This document shows positions 12,801-21,326 of a stretch of DNA of 34,826 bases, in pieces; the first letter of the stretch is position 1; each line of letters begins with the position of its first letter. The DNA is from Aplysia californica. Taxonomy: Eukaryota; Mollusca; Gastropoda; Aplysiida; Aplysiidae. Position numbers and translations under genes: made by a program. The stretch covers positions 330,802 to 365,627 of the forward strand of contig NW_004798032.1 in assembly GCF_000002075.1 (NCBI RefSeq). Reading direction: 5' to 3'. The notes below the pieces were generated by a model. It was not told where the DNA came from. It ran no database searches and worked only from the letters and a program-made list of their open reading frames with translations.

Positions 12801-14838
12801 ATATTTTTCCACAACAATAGAGACTAGATTTTAAAAATTTTCTTCATAAATTTATATAAAATACCACAAATCTTCGTCACGCAGAAAATGGGATTAATTG
12901 TTTACAGCGCTTCCAACCTCTCGCACACATTTTGTATACATGTGTCACGACACAATGGAATCAGGCACTCTGTCAATTTTTGGGCATATGGAGTTATTGG
13001 TATAATCTTAAATATTGTTGTTTATTTGTCATGCTTACTTTGAAAAAAAATTTCCATTTATCTTGAATAGAGTCGAGATATTGTGATTGGAGGAGGTGGG
13101 GTGGGGTCCCCTGGTTTCAGAGGTAAAATTAGCGAGACAATATGGCACCAAAGTTTTGTGACTTCCAAGAGTCCATGGAAACTGCAAATTTAAATTTGTT
13201 GTGCTTTTAATCAACTTTTTTCATAAAATCCACACATAAAAGTGTTTTTGAATGGACATACAAGGCGTTGAGCCAAAAAACAAAAATTCGAAAAAAATTT
13301 CCAAACTGGCTGAAAAAAGCAGATTTCTCAGATTTAATCATTTTGTCGAGTGCCTGATTTCATCACGATGCCTCACCTACATCACAGCTCAGCAATGGCA
13401 CTTTTTCATGGTAAAACTCGAACTACAAGAAATTGATTTTATAATGAACACATTTTTTATACCGTCTAATTTCTAAAGGTTCTCAAAACGTGTTCAATAA
13501 AGATAGTGTTAAGATTAGAAAAACAAGATGGACATATTTTTACAAGCGATATGATATATTGCTCCAGCTGTAAACCCTTTTTAAAATCAGTAGAAACCAC
13601 TTACTTGGAATTTTTTATTAGTATTTTTATTAAAATTAATTTTCGAGAATACAGCAAACAGCTGTGTTTACAAAAATATCAATTGATCTCTGTAAGGCAA
13701 ACTGAGGTTACTTTGTGCAAAAGCTGGATGATATCATACTGTATATATTTCGATGGTTCTTCTTAAGGAAAAATTTGACAATAAGTTGCCCCACAAATGT
13801 TTTACTGCATTATAATAGCCTATTTGCAAGGAGCTATTTTTGCCCTTTAGGCCCAATTTTACATTTTTGTATTTTTATTTATTTAATTTAATTTTTTTAA
13901 TTTTTTTTTTGGGGGGGGGGGGGGGGTATGTCCCGCTTGCCTTCTCCACTCAAGGGGAAAAAATAAAAAATCAGGGGAGAGGGTATAATTCTCCCCTCTC
14001 CAAACTTTAAAAAAATAAAATTTCTCATCTTCTATTGCTGTTAAGCGTCGCGGGGAGATGCCTTTAATTACGGCTTACGGCTCGTTGTTAGTAAATACAG
14101 CATGATCATATGCAGAAAACAAATGCGAACGATATATATTATATATCATAATATCTAAGTTTCGTTTTCCTAAATGAAAGGGTATAAAAATGAATCAGTT
14201 TTTTGGCTCTCCTGAAAAATTGCAAAATTGGTGCTTGCGGAGTTCTTGCACCCAGCCAGCGAGATATTCACAGATGATATTGTCACATATTGTGGCCATG
14301 TGTGATCTGCAGCCTAAAATTGAAATATTTATTATTATGCCCGTTTGACCCCCAAAAGTCGAGTGCATGGTAAGATTGAAGAATACCGGACCAGCGGACT
14401 GACTTTGCCTATGTCCTCAACCTTAGGAATTCATGATTTTCCTGTTTTTAATATCTCTCAATGGAGAATCTCGGACCGGTAGATCTATTCATTAAAATTT
14501 TGTCAGGGGGGCGACCCCCCTGAACCCCCCCTCCTCCACCCCAACCACCTGCCGCACCTACCCCACGTTCTCGCGCAATAATGTACGAGTGGTCTGGTAT
14601 TCTTCAATCTTCCCGAGTGCATTTTAATTTTAGTGGGGGAGTGAAACTGTTCTGTTTTTATATTTTAACACACGTATGCTTGTAACTAGATTAAGTTCTC
14701 ATGTTTTTATACTCATGCTCTTACATTGAGTGATGCAGCAGGTGGAACAATCGCTGCAGCTTGTCCATGATACACAGCCCTGGCAGCGCCAACAGCTCTT
14801 TGTAGAGGTAAAAAAGCATCTGATATTCTTCGAAACAT
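6795..14838 (-). CDS. NIPSNAP3: NIPSNAP3-like mitochondrial protein, complete gene, six coding exons
   Basis: Joining six exons (14838-14725, 12125-11912, 11113-10946, 8515-8405, 7654-7589, 6856-6795) gives one open frame of 245 codons, 244 residues; human NIPSNAP3A has about 247. All junctions are GT-AG; the first intron is phase 0 and the other four are phase 1. The start MFRRISDAF is rich in Arg, Ala and hydrophobics with no acidic cluster, as in a mitochondrial targeting peptide. Family landmarks in order: YELRVYR (56-62), HLRTNHSELMGFW (80-92), HELVHIWKY (101-109), VRQALAADKEW (118-128), the second-domain start VYTLQRV (167-173), YRLWRYGN (204-211) and the near-invariant tail PTSFSPLQ (237-244). 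NIPSNAP proteins are ferredoxin-like dimeric alpha-beta barrel proteins linked to mitochondria and mitophagy signalling; the NIPSNAP3 branch is poorly understood. Relative to human, some 15-17 residues just before the C-terminal motif are missing, so a small exon may have been skipped (see findings). Identity is strong; the exact function is not. Confidence 0.93.
7589..7654 (-). CDS. NIPSNAP3: NIPSNAP3-like exon 5
   Basis: Residues 203-224 plus one base. The acceptor is TTTTCAG|AATATC and the donor is GTTG|GTGAGT. It encodes EYRLWRYGNIDAALDASWKK, matching the human RVHVLWWNESADSRAAGRHK segment. The Trp and the flanking aromatic and basic residues are preserved. Confidence 0.9.
7970..8150 (-). 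repeat. tRNA-derived SINE in intron 4 of the NIPSNAP3-like gene
   Basis: The minus strand reads TGGTAAAATGGTTAAGTGC (A-box region), then TGAATTTGATTCC (B box), and a body containing CAGCTCAGGCCGATCCTGG and GCAAGTCCGAAG. These line up with CAGCCCAGGTTGACCCTGAC and GGGTTTGAAG in the copy at 29030-29222. The element is in the same orientation as the host gene. Confidence 0.7.
8405..8515 (-). CDS. NIPSNAP3: NIPSNAP3-like exon 4
   Basis: Residues 166-202 plus one base. Two nearby acceptors exist. The one ATCAAACAG|CGGTTT keeps the frame and supplies AVYTLQRVLQNSPAPG, which aligns with human GVYELATFQMKPGG, so I chose it. The donor is CACTG|GTAAGC. Confidence 0.9.
9106..9878. mobile_element. non-autonomous pogo/Tigger-type (Tc1/mariner) DNA transposon, 773 bp
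   Basis: Terminal inverted repeats CAGTGGAATCCTGTTATAAC at the left and the reverse complement of CAGTGGAGTCCACTTATAAC at the right match at 20 of 23 positions and are bordered by TA at 9104-9105 and 9879-9880. TA target duplication plus CAGTG-type ends are known hallmarks of the pogo group. A second inverted copy of the end motif (TTATAGCAGGATTCTCGTTA, 9154-9173) folds the left end into a hairpin. No transposase frame; the longest open frame inside has no transposase motifs. It lies in intron 3 of the NIPSNAP3-like gene. Confidence 0.88.
10946..11113 (-). CDS. NIPSNAP3: NIPSNAP3-like exon 3
   Basis: Residues 110-165 plus one base. The acceptor is CCAACAG|ACAGCC; the donor is AGTG|GTGGGT, just before an in-frame TAG that would otherwise end the reading. 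It encodes VRQALAADKEWHASF followed by a proline-rich linker between the two NIPSNAP repeats. Confidence 0.92.
11216..11234. repeat. G homopolymer, 19 bases
   Basis: Directly follows a T-rich stretch in intron 2. Length may be unreliable in an assembly. Confidence 0.9.
11912..12125 (-). CDS. NIPSNAP3: NIPSNAP3-like exon 2
   Basis: Residues 39-109 plus one base. The acceptor is TTTCAG|GGACAG and the donor is TACG|GTATGC. It carries the most recognisable first-domain motifs, YELRVYR and HLRTNHSELMGFW, and ends at HIWKY, exactly where the vertebrate protein has HIWKYD. Confidence 0.93.
12182..12250. repeat. (TA)n and TAGATGA low-complexity repeat
   Basis: TA repeats followed by irregular ATAGATGA and TATATACATA units in intron 1 of the NIPSNAP3-like gene. 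Confidence 0.85.
12300..13900. other. intron 1 interior, nothing recognised
   Basis: AT-rich sequence with several short open frames on the plus strand (for example near 13252-13476 and 13506-13766). None shows a known motif or good splice borders. It may be old repeat DNA. Confidence 0.4.
14008..14056 (-). repeat. short LINE 3'-end remnant
   Basis: On the minus strand a short frame reads SPRRLTAIEDEK. The LINE fragment at 18698-20195 ends with SPRRLTAKEDEK, and the DNA shares GTTAAGCGTCG followed by GGGGAGA. It looks like a heavily 5'-truncated copy of the same LINE. It is short, so moderate trust only. Confidence 0.45.
14369..14613. mobile_element. miniature inverted-repeat element, 245 bp, 9-bp target duplication
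   Basis: The left end GGTAAGATTGAAGAATACC and the inverted right end GGAAGATTGAAGAATACC differ by one inserted base. Identical 9-mers CGAGTGCAT flank it at 14360-14368 and 14614-14622. The core contains GTCAGGGGGGCGACCCCCC and a C-rich stretch. A GG start with an 8-9 bp duplication fits Merlin or Mutator-like elements. No coding capacity. It sits in intron 1 of the NIPSNAP3-like gene. Confidence 0.85.
14725..14838 (-). CDS. NIPSNAP3: NIPSNAP3-like exon 1 (start codon, targeting peptide)
   Basis: Residues 1-38. ATG at 14838-14836 is followed by a Phe/Arg/Ala-rich stretch; the exon ends after an AAT codon at a good donor, AAT|GTAAGA. The exon is a whole number of codons, so intron 1 (12126-14724) is phase 0. 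I chose this ATG because the segment is in frame with exon 2 and makes a plausible presequence. Confidence 0.85.
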
Positions 14839-15154
14839 TTTCAGGTGTGAAGTGAGGTTGATTAGAATCTAGATCTAGAATCTAGTCTATGTCTATACTT
14901 TACACAATTTCTTTAAAATGCAAGCTCATACAGATCTAAAACCGAATTAGAATCTAGAATCTAGATCTAGATCTAGATTTTAGCTCTAGTAATAATACTT
15001 GTACATGAACTTCAGGAGCTTCTGTTATCCAGCACCGTACAAGAGTCACAATTTAATTATTCATTAGCCCAAGGCTAATCCCTCATCCACATAAAACAAT
15101 GCTACAAAAGGTCAAAGGCTTGTCAGTTCAAAGGTGATAATGGCTGACAGCAAC

Positions 15155-15215
15155 TTGAAAGGGGCGGGGGCCACAACATTGGACCTCAGGACCAGTTACT
15201 TCCGCTTTCGTCTTT
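15155..15215 (-). promoter_or_regulatory. candidate promoter of the NIPSNAP3-like gene
   Basis: About 320-380 bp upstream of the start codon there is a GC box (GGGGCGGGGG, 15161-15170) and, on the minus strand, an ETS-type site (GCGGAAGT, 15198-15205) in an otherwise AT-rich region. TATA-less promoters of mitochondrial housekeeping genes often look like this. Assignment is by position only; the transcription start is not visible. Confidence 0.3.
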
Positions 15216-15539
15216 ATCGCGTTTCTACAAGCGTTTTGGATGTGTGAAACTGACCAATTCGAACAGAAAGGCTACATTTAGTGAATCACCAGTTCGTACA
15301 TAGAGGGAAATCCATCAGAATTAAGGTCTATGTCCTGTGGATTTTTAAAATTTGAGGTACAGTATAGGCTAACAGTCTGTAAATCTAGACTAGATCTAGA
15401 ATCTAGAATCTTTTGTAGTTTAGGTTAGTAAGGAGTAATTACTTCGCCGGAGAAAATTCCAGTCACACTCGACTCATGCTCATATTTTTAGATTCTGTCT
15501 AATCTAGACTAGATTCTAGGTCTAGATCTAGATTCGGCG

Positions 15540-15784
15540 CTTTTTCGGTAGTTCCCACCCCCCTTATTTGATAGAGCCTGACCTACATCTAGATCTATAT
15601 ACGTTTGATTCGCGGCAAGCTAAGATGTCAAACCTAACAACTGCAAAACATTAAATTGTGGTAAAATTCAGGGGGGCATGCCACCCTGAAACCCCCCACC
15701 TTGTTTTTATTCCCCCTGAAACCCCCCTACTCTTGGGGCCAAAACCGGCAAATAACAAATGCGGGGTGGGAACTACCGAAAAAG
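15540..15784. mobile_element. miniature inverted-repeat element, 245 bp
   Basis: A perfect 22-bp inverted repeat (begins CTTTTTCGGTAGTTCCCACC) bounds 245 bp. The core has CAGGGGGGC and CCCTGAAACCCCCC blocks like the element at 14369-14613, though the ends differ. TCTAGA hexamer runs lie just outside both ends, so a target duplication cannot be defined. Confidence 0.75.
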
Positions 15785-16136
15785 ATCTAGATCTAGGGCC
15801 TATCTCAGGCCAAAGTCTTGACTGAGCCTAGTCATCATCACCAGGATTTCAACTTTGTGTTGATCATTTTCAAATCGGTGTCAAGTGTGTGCGTTTTTAC
15901 TCAACAGACTGCATATAATTTAATATTTCTAATTAGATCTATATATAGATATCTCTAGATCTAGATCTAGATCATGATTGTTATTGTTATTGAGTTCGAG
16001 ATTCTGAACTAGATCTAGATCTAGACTCTAACATGTAGCCTGCGCCTGCTGTAACCAAGCCTATTCACCAGAACCAGAATGCCTTTTAGGGGGGAAAGGC
16101 CTTTAGGGGGTCCTGCTAGATTTTTTATTCGAATTG

Positions 16137-16166
16137 ACTATTTCTCCGAACGTTCGGAGAAATAGT
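16137..16166. repeat. 30-bp perfect palindrome centred on CCGAACGTTCGG
   Basis: The half site ACTATTTCTCCGAAC is followed at once by its exact reverse complement. It forms the left arm of the repeat family also seen at 17995-18100, 18532-18620 and 20410-20478. Confidence 0.9.
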
Positions 16167-17994
16167 GCCGATCTTTATTTCTCCGAACAGTTTCCGGCTT
16201 CCGGTCTCGTGATTTTTTGCCTATTTATTGCGAGAGTTCGGCGCCAACTTTCATTCTGCCTCTGGTCTGGGAAGGAACACCGCATGGCAAGCCCACCTAC
16301 ATACAACCTTCAGTAACACCCACCGCACACCCACCACCGTCATGCACATGTACACACACAAACTTATACACACACTAACTAGACATGATCAGTGGGCAAC
16401 TTTTGAACGTATGACGAGCTGAGTTGTGGATGGAGAGACAGTGTGAGTGACAGAGCGGGTGAAAGTGAAAGGAAGAATTTACGAATGTATCCACAGGCGA
16501 CAGCAACTACAAGACGACGACACCGACCCCCCAGGCCTGGTCCACAGCTCACGAACGAAAGGAATGTGGCTAAGGCAGTGTTTTGCCTATATTATTGTCC
16601 ATGGTTCACAGGGTGCAAGGGAAAGAGTGAGATTTTCTTTGTGTGTGCCTGGAGGGAGGGGTGTGGTGTGAAAGTCATGAAGACGGGGATGAGCCGCGGG
16701 AGAGAACACAGGAATTGAATGAATGAGTTAAACTGAAAGAGAGGAACGACTCATGAGCCCTGGAGTGAATGGATCCTGTGTTTCTATTTTTAAATACTTT
16801 GAACTGTTACTGAATATATAAAGGCTGAAATAAAGCCCTAAAAGCACACACACACTCCTCACTCTCCACTTACACACTTACTACCACACACAGGCACACT
16901 CACACATGCATATACATAGACACACACACACACACACACAGGAGCAAATTTTTGGGTCTATATCTATTTTAATTTTCAAGAGCTAGTCTAGAAATTTTTA
17001 GATGTTGAGTGTAAAAACGTGAAAAAGAAAGGTTTCACAACAGAATTAAATCAAAATTAGTCGAACAGCCCATAAATAACCACAAAAATTAACAAATAAG
17101 TGTGTGTGTCAACCTGTCCGAAGAAGATTGCCTGTTTTAACCCTAAAAGTGCGTAAATTTTTTTTAAAGTACAGGATATTAACATGTAAATTATGGAATC
17201 ACACACATTAAGGGGCCTGCCAGTGTCAGTAAAGTATGTAATCGGTTTTGGTGGAACGTACGCTCTAACATAAAACATTTAAATTTATATATATATAAAT
17301 GTATATATATATATATTTAGAATCTAATGAAGGTAGGAACATCAAATTAAATGACGTTATACTATGCAACACCCCCCCCCCCCCTTTCCCCAACAACAAC
17401 AAAATTAATAGAAAAACAACACATCAGAAAAATAACAAGAAAAAAAATTACACACTTAGAACAAAATAAAACACCTCTAAGAGTCAAAGAGGGAAAAATA
17501 AAAGTAACTGTAACGTATTCAACAAATCAACGTGGTGACAACAAGTGTGAGAAAGAGACTAAGTGAAGCTAAGTGAACTTTCTTTCAAAAGTAAAGAGGT
17601 TCGGTTTCTTTCTTTTTTTTTTTTTTCTTTTTTTTTTAAATTTGACTTTTATTCCCTGACCTGCCCAAAAATCGAGCCACGATTGATTGGTCGCGGCCGC
17701 GACAAACGCAGAAGCTAGTTCTATGTGTCGTTATCAATAACCCTCCGTAGAGATCTAGATCTAGACAGCACACGAGTGAACACAACACATTAAGTTTAAG
17801 AGCAGCACCCTTCATAGGCAACACATCATATCTGTAGCGAAAAACTGTTTGGAACTGTAGCATCTCTTAATATATAAATATTTACTGCGGACATTTTTTG
17901 GACCGATTGAACCATATTGTATACGAACAATCTTTGGTAGGCCTATACTCTTTATAATATCCGAAATTTGCGGGAAAGGATGTGATTTCAGAGT
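16167..17994. other. interior of a possible repeat-bounded unit; no gene recognised
   Basis: Contains a CA-rich stretch, mixed-composition DNA with overlapping short open frames (16443-16718) that match nothing I know, a (CA)n run at 16920-16940, a C homopolymer at 17372-17384 and AT-rich DNA. TATATAAAGG followed by AATAAAGC near 16820 is noted, but no transcript unit can be defined. Confidence 0.4.
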
Positions 17995-18100
17995 GTTCGG
18001 AGAAATAGTGCCCAGCTTTATTTTCCCGAACGTTCGGAGAAATAGTGCTTAGCTTTATTTTCCCGAACGTTCAGAGAAATAGTGCCGCCCTTTTTAATTG
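17995..18100. repeat. tandem 37-bp units, GTTCGGAGAAATAGTG...CCCGAAC
   Basis: Two complete 37-bp units (17995-18031 and 18032-18068) and a partial third. Each starts GTTCGGAGAAATAGTG and ends TTTATTTTCCCGAAC, so every junction makes a CCGAACGTTC palindrome. The same 37-bp unit occurs once at 16151-16187. Confidence 0.9.
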
Positions 18101-18531
18101 CCGTCTAGTGCCGTTCGGAGGCAGTCATCTCTTACAGGTGCAGCAGCCTGTTGCGTGCGAACCACCTGCATTCACAAAACCTTCGCCTTTGCTGTCTGTA
18201 GTTTGTAGATCTAGAATCTACCCTTTTTACACCTGGATGGGGTGAGAAATGGAGGGGGGATGGCAGGTTGGGAGAGAGCACGAAAACAAAGTTTACAATT
18301 TCTGAACTGGGAAAAGAAAAATAGACTATCAGAGATTGTTGGTCTCCTTCTTCCAACTTCCAGTTCAAAATCGGCAAAAGGTCAATTCTGTCCAGTTTTA
18401 TGATTTTAGGGAAGTTTTGTTAACAAACAAAAATAGTTTTTTTTAATTGTAAGGCAAAATAATCAATAAGTCTACGGACGGCTCCAGACGGCAATTAGTA
18501 GGACCGCTTTTAGGTAAAATTTTACGAAGTG
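18101..18531. other. core between inverted arms; no gene recognised
   Basis: AATTGCCGTCT at about 18095-18105 and AGACGGCAATTA at about 18486-18497 are inverted copies, so this stretch is the loop of an imperfect long inverted repeat. A short open frame here has no recognisable protein features. Confidence 0.45.
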
Positions 18532-18690
18532 ACTATTTCTCCGAACGCTCGGTAAAATAAACTTGATCTCTACTTCTCATACAGTTTCCGTTCTCGAGAT
18601 TTTTTGGGTTATTAGTGAGATTTAGGCGTCGTCTTTCATTTTTATGCCTTGCTGCGAGGACTGGGAAGAAGCATTTTTTGTATCGAAGTC
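18532..18690 (+). repeat. arm of the CCGAAC repeat family, direct copy of 16137-16290
   Basis: ACTATTTCTCCGAACG, then CAGTTTCCG, TCTCGAGATTTTTTG, a GCGTCGTCTTTCATT-like block and CTGGGAAGAA follow the same order as in 16137-16290. A degenerate inverted copy lies at 20410-20478 on the other side of the LINE fragment. Confidence 0.7.
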
Positions 18691-18697
18691 AATTTTT

Positions 18698-20195
18698 AAA
18701 GCTAGAAATTTTTACACTTTCCTTTTACTTTTTCATCCTCTTTTGCCGTTAAGCGTCGAGGGGAGAGCTCTGCAGCACTGTCAGTTGTGATGTTATGTTT
18801 TCTTAGAATTTCCTTGACACCCTCGATCCACCTTTTGCGTGGCCTTCCTCTTCGTATAGCCTGAGTGCTTGATGTTGTAGGCTCTCGAGGCTGGCTGGTC
18901 AGGTGACATGCGTAACAGGAGGCCAAACCATTTTATCCTCTGTCTTTCTATGTAACGCAAGCAGGACTCAGTGCCAATAGCTGCTCTTACTTCTTCATTT
19001 CTCTGCCTGTCTCGTCCTGTGATGTTAAGGGTTTTGCAAAGACATTTCATTTCGCATGCTGTGATTTTGCTTTCATGGGTTTTGCTTAAAAAAGTTCAGG
19101 TCTGGCACTGACAACGTAATGTTGGTATGAATATTGAGGAGATATACTGTTTCATTGTGTCCATGGAGATGTTTGGATGAGATAGGAGGGGTGCGAGCTG
19201 GTAGGTGACAGCCTTGGCTTTTTTAGTTCGCATTTCTATTTCTCTGTCTGTGGACCTGTTTTCAGAAAAAGTGCTGCCAACATATTTAAACTCTTTCGCC
19301 TGTATCAGTTTTTTACTATTGACATGGATGTTGAGGGGACTATAGTTTCGGCTCACTTTCACTTCTGTTTTTGATATATATGCTTATTTTCATGTTGAAT
19401 TTCTCACAGCTGTTGTTGAATTCGGTAGTGTGATTTTGTCATGATGAATAAGACATTGGTCGTCTGCGAACAGAAATTCATTTAGGCTTTCTTGGCTTTG
19501 GTTTGCGTCTTGCGTTATTGTGTCCATTATAAACAGGAGGGGAGATATCCCTGTTGTACCCCAGATCTTACTTTGAACCAGTCTGTATTGTCTTCCTTCG
19601 TTCTTACTGAGCTTCTGCTGTTGGAATATAGAGCTCTGACATTATCTAACATTTGTCCTCTGACGCCATACTTTTCGAGTGTCTTCCAGAGTTTTGCATG
19701 GTTTACTCTGTCAAAAGCCTTCTCCTGGTCTATAAAGATGATGTTGGATTCTTTGTTGTGTTCGATTGTTTTCTCGCATATCTGTCGTAATGCAAATACA
19801 GCATCTGTGCATTTTCTTCCCTTTCGGAATCCAAACTGAGCTTTGCTCAGATTTCTCTCTACAATAGATGCACTGCTCTAGTATCTTTGCGTATATTTTC
19901 CCTGAGTGGCTTAACAAGGAGATGCCTCTGTATGTTGTGCAGTCGCGTTTGTTGCCTTTTTTTTCCCATAATGGTACCACTATGGCTTTCTGCCAGTCTT
20001 CTGGGCAGTTTCTTTGCTCCCAGGCTCTGTTGAAAATTCTCTTCATCCACAGTATACTGGTATTTCCACAAGCTCTTATAATGGCTTCTGCTGTGATGTC
20101 ATCTGATCCTGGGTTTTCACTGGGAAGTATTGGTGGTTCTGTTTGATCTCTATATATGATGGTTGGAACTCTTCTTGTTGTCCGTGCCACAAACA
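18698..20195 (-). mobile_element. non-LTR retrotransposon (LINE) fragment with reverse transcriptase, degenerate
   Basis: Minus-strand frames, read in order, give NPGSDDITAEAIIRACG, CPEDWQKAIVVPLWEKKGN and YRGISLLSHSGKIYAKILEQ (fingers region), then FIDQEKAFDRVNHAKLW (motif A), SGVQQGYLPS (motif B) and FADDQ (motif C), followed by the C-terminal region IQAKEFKYVGSTFS, RIKWFGLLLRMSPDQPAS and GRPRKRWIEGVKE. The frame shifts several times, for example before FADDQ, and a block of the fingers region looks deleted, so it is a dead copy. The endonuclease part is absent, as in ordinary 5' truncation. Clade not assigned. Confidence 0.88.
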
Positions 20196-20409
20196 ACAAG
20201 AGATTTTTAAATGTCTGAATATTCAGATACTTCAGTTGTGGTTGAGGCAACGTTCCCGGACTATAATTCATTTGAAAATGTGTTCAAAAGGTGTTGTGAG
20301 AAAACAAGAGCTCGACCTTGGCAGTAACCTATTTTGCATTTAGTTTAGTCGGTGTGACTAAAGCAAAAACTAAAATCTTTCATGAAAACTCCAAAAGCCA
20401 CTCCATTTA

Positions 20410-20478
20410 CAAATTATCAACAAATCTCTAAAACGGAAACCGTTTGAAGAAATAGAGCCAGCCAAATTTTTATTTTCA
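20410..20478 (-). repeat. degenerate inverted arm of the CCGAAC family
   Basis: The minus strand reads CTATTTCTTCAAACGGTTTC then CGTTTTAGAGATTTGTT, aligning with TATTTCTCCGAACAGTTTCC and TCTCGAGATTTTTTG at 16178-16215 and 18532-18610. Confidence 0.55.
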
Positions 20479-20611
20479 CTCCTGCACACAGATGCACTGC
20501 TTCAGGGGTCAAACTACAGTATTACATTTGCTGCAGATCACACATGCCTAATATATAGCCACTAAAACTGTTGCAAATCAATTATCTAATTTCCTGAAAA
20601 TTTTAATTTCT

Positions 20612-20633
20612 CCCCCCCCCCCCCCCCCCCCCC
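20612..20633. repeat. C homopolymer, 22 bases
   Basis: Uninterrupted run of C; sequencing length is uncertain. Confidence 0.9.
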
Positions 20634-20639
20634 GTCAGT

Positions 20640-21203
20640 TAAACTTCATACATATATATTTATAATGATAAAATGTATAGGCTGTGCGATATTATTATAG
20701 GCCTAAACATTTTATTTTTAGCCCTGGTTCGGATTTTGTGTTGAAGTTCAAGTTACTTGACGTAACATAGGCCTATTCCTATTATTATTTTCTTACTGTG
20801 AAGATGGCCTTTATTGGTGGATAAAGCGTTTTTTAATGTCTTGGCTTTGTTAAAATTATTCACGCTATTCCTGTGTGTGGATAATTTTACAGCTGATTTG
20901 CGAGCTACAGATATAAAGAGCAAAATGATTATTATGTTTGTTTTAATCACTATCACTTCAAACAAACAAGACTATTGCAAAATATCTTGGGAGTGATGAC
21001 CTGACAATTGATATTGCTTTAATTTGTCAGAGCCATTGACAGATCATAGTTTCTTGTGTCAAACCCGGTCAAATTGCTTAGGGGTGGATATATTCTCTTC
21101 CTTTTTATTTACAGTGCATTTTATTTTGTCAAAACAATGTTTCATTTCTTCTGTCACCTAGGTTCAATATCATCTGTGGACGTGAGCAGCTTGCACATTT
21201 ATA
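20640..21203 (+). other. upstream region of the MARVEL gene
   Basis: AT-rich; probably holds the promoter or the end of a 5' UTR intron. A CACCTAG acceptor-like site lies near 21162. No TATA box or GC box stands out. Confidence 0.35.
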
Positions 21204-21326
21204 ATGGCAGACGTAGAGGCTAGTGCTTCACAACCCCAAGATGGGAATATTGTATATTTGTGGAAGATTCCCGTTGACAAAGGGTACGTCAAGTCTCTGG
21301 ACAGCGTCTTGAAAGTTGTAGCTGCG
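21204..21326 (+). CDS. MARVEL-domain protein exon 1 (start codon)
   Basis: Residues 1-41, beginning MADVEASASQPQDG and ending inside TM1 at KVVAA. The donor is GCG|GTGAGT. The ATG has a purine at -3 (ATAATGG). A possible 5' UTR splice acceptor (CACCTAG) lies about 40 bases upstream near 21162, so a non-coding first exon may exist. Confidence 0.88.

Larger units (their letters stand above)
14860..16030. repeat. clusters of TCTAGA/AGATCT hexamer repeat
   Basis: Short runs of the self-complementary period-6 sequence TCTAGATCTAGA occur again and again (about 14865-14885, 14950-14980, 15385-15410, 15500-15535, 15582-15600, 15784-15796, 15935-15975, 16010-16025), with more at 17755 and 18210. Between the runs the sequence is ordinary. 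Confidence 0.85.

Noticed and set aside
16750-16860. Promoter plus polyadenylation unit (TATATAAAGG and AATAAA close together)
   Set aside because: Both motifs are common in AT-rich DNA, and there is no paired copy or coding region to support an element or gene.
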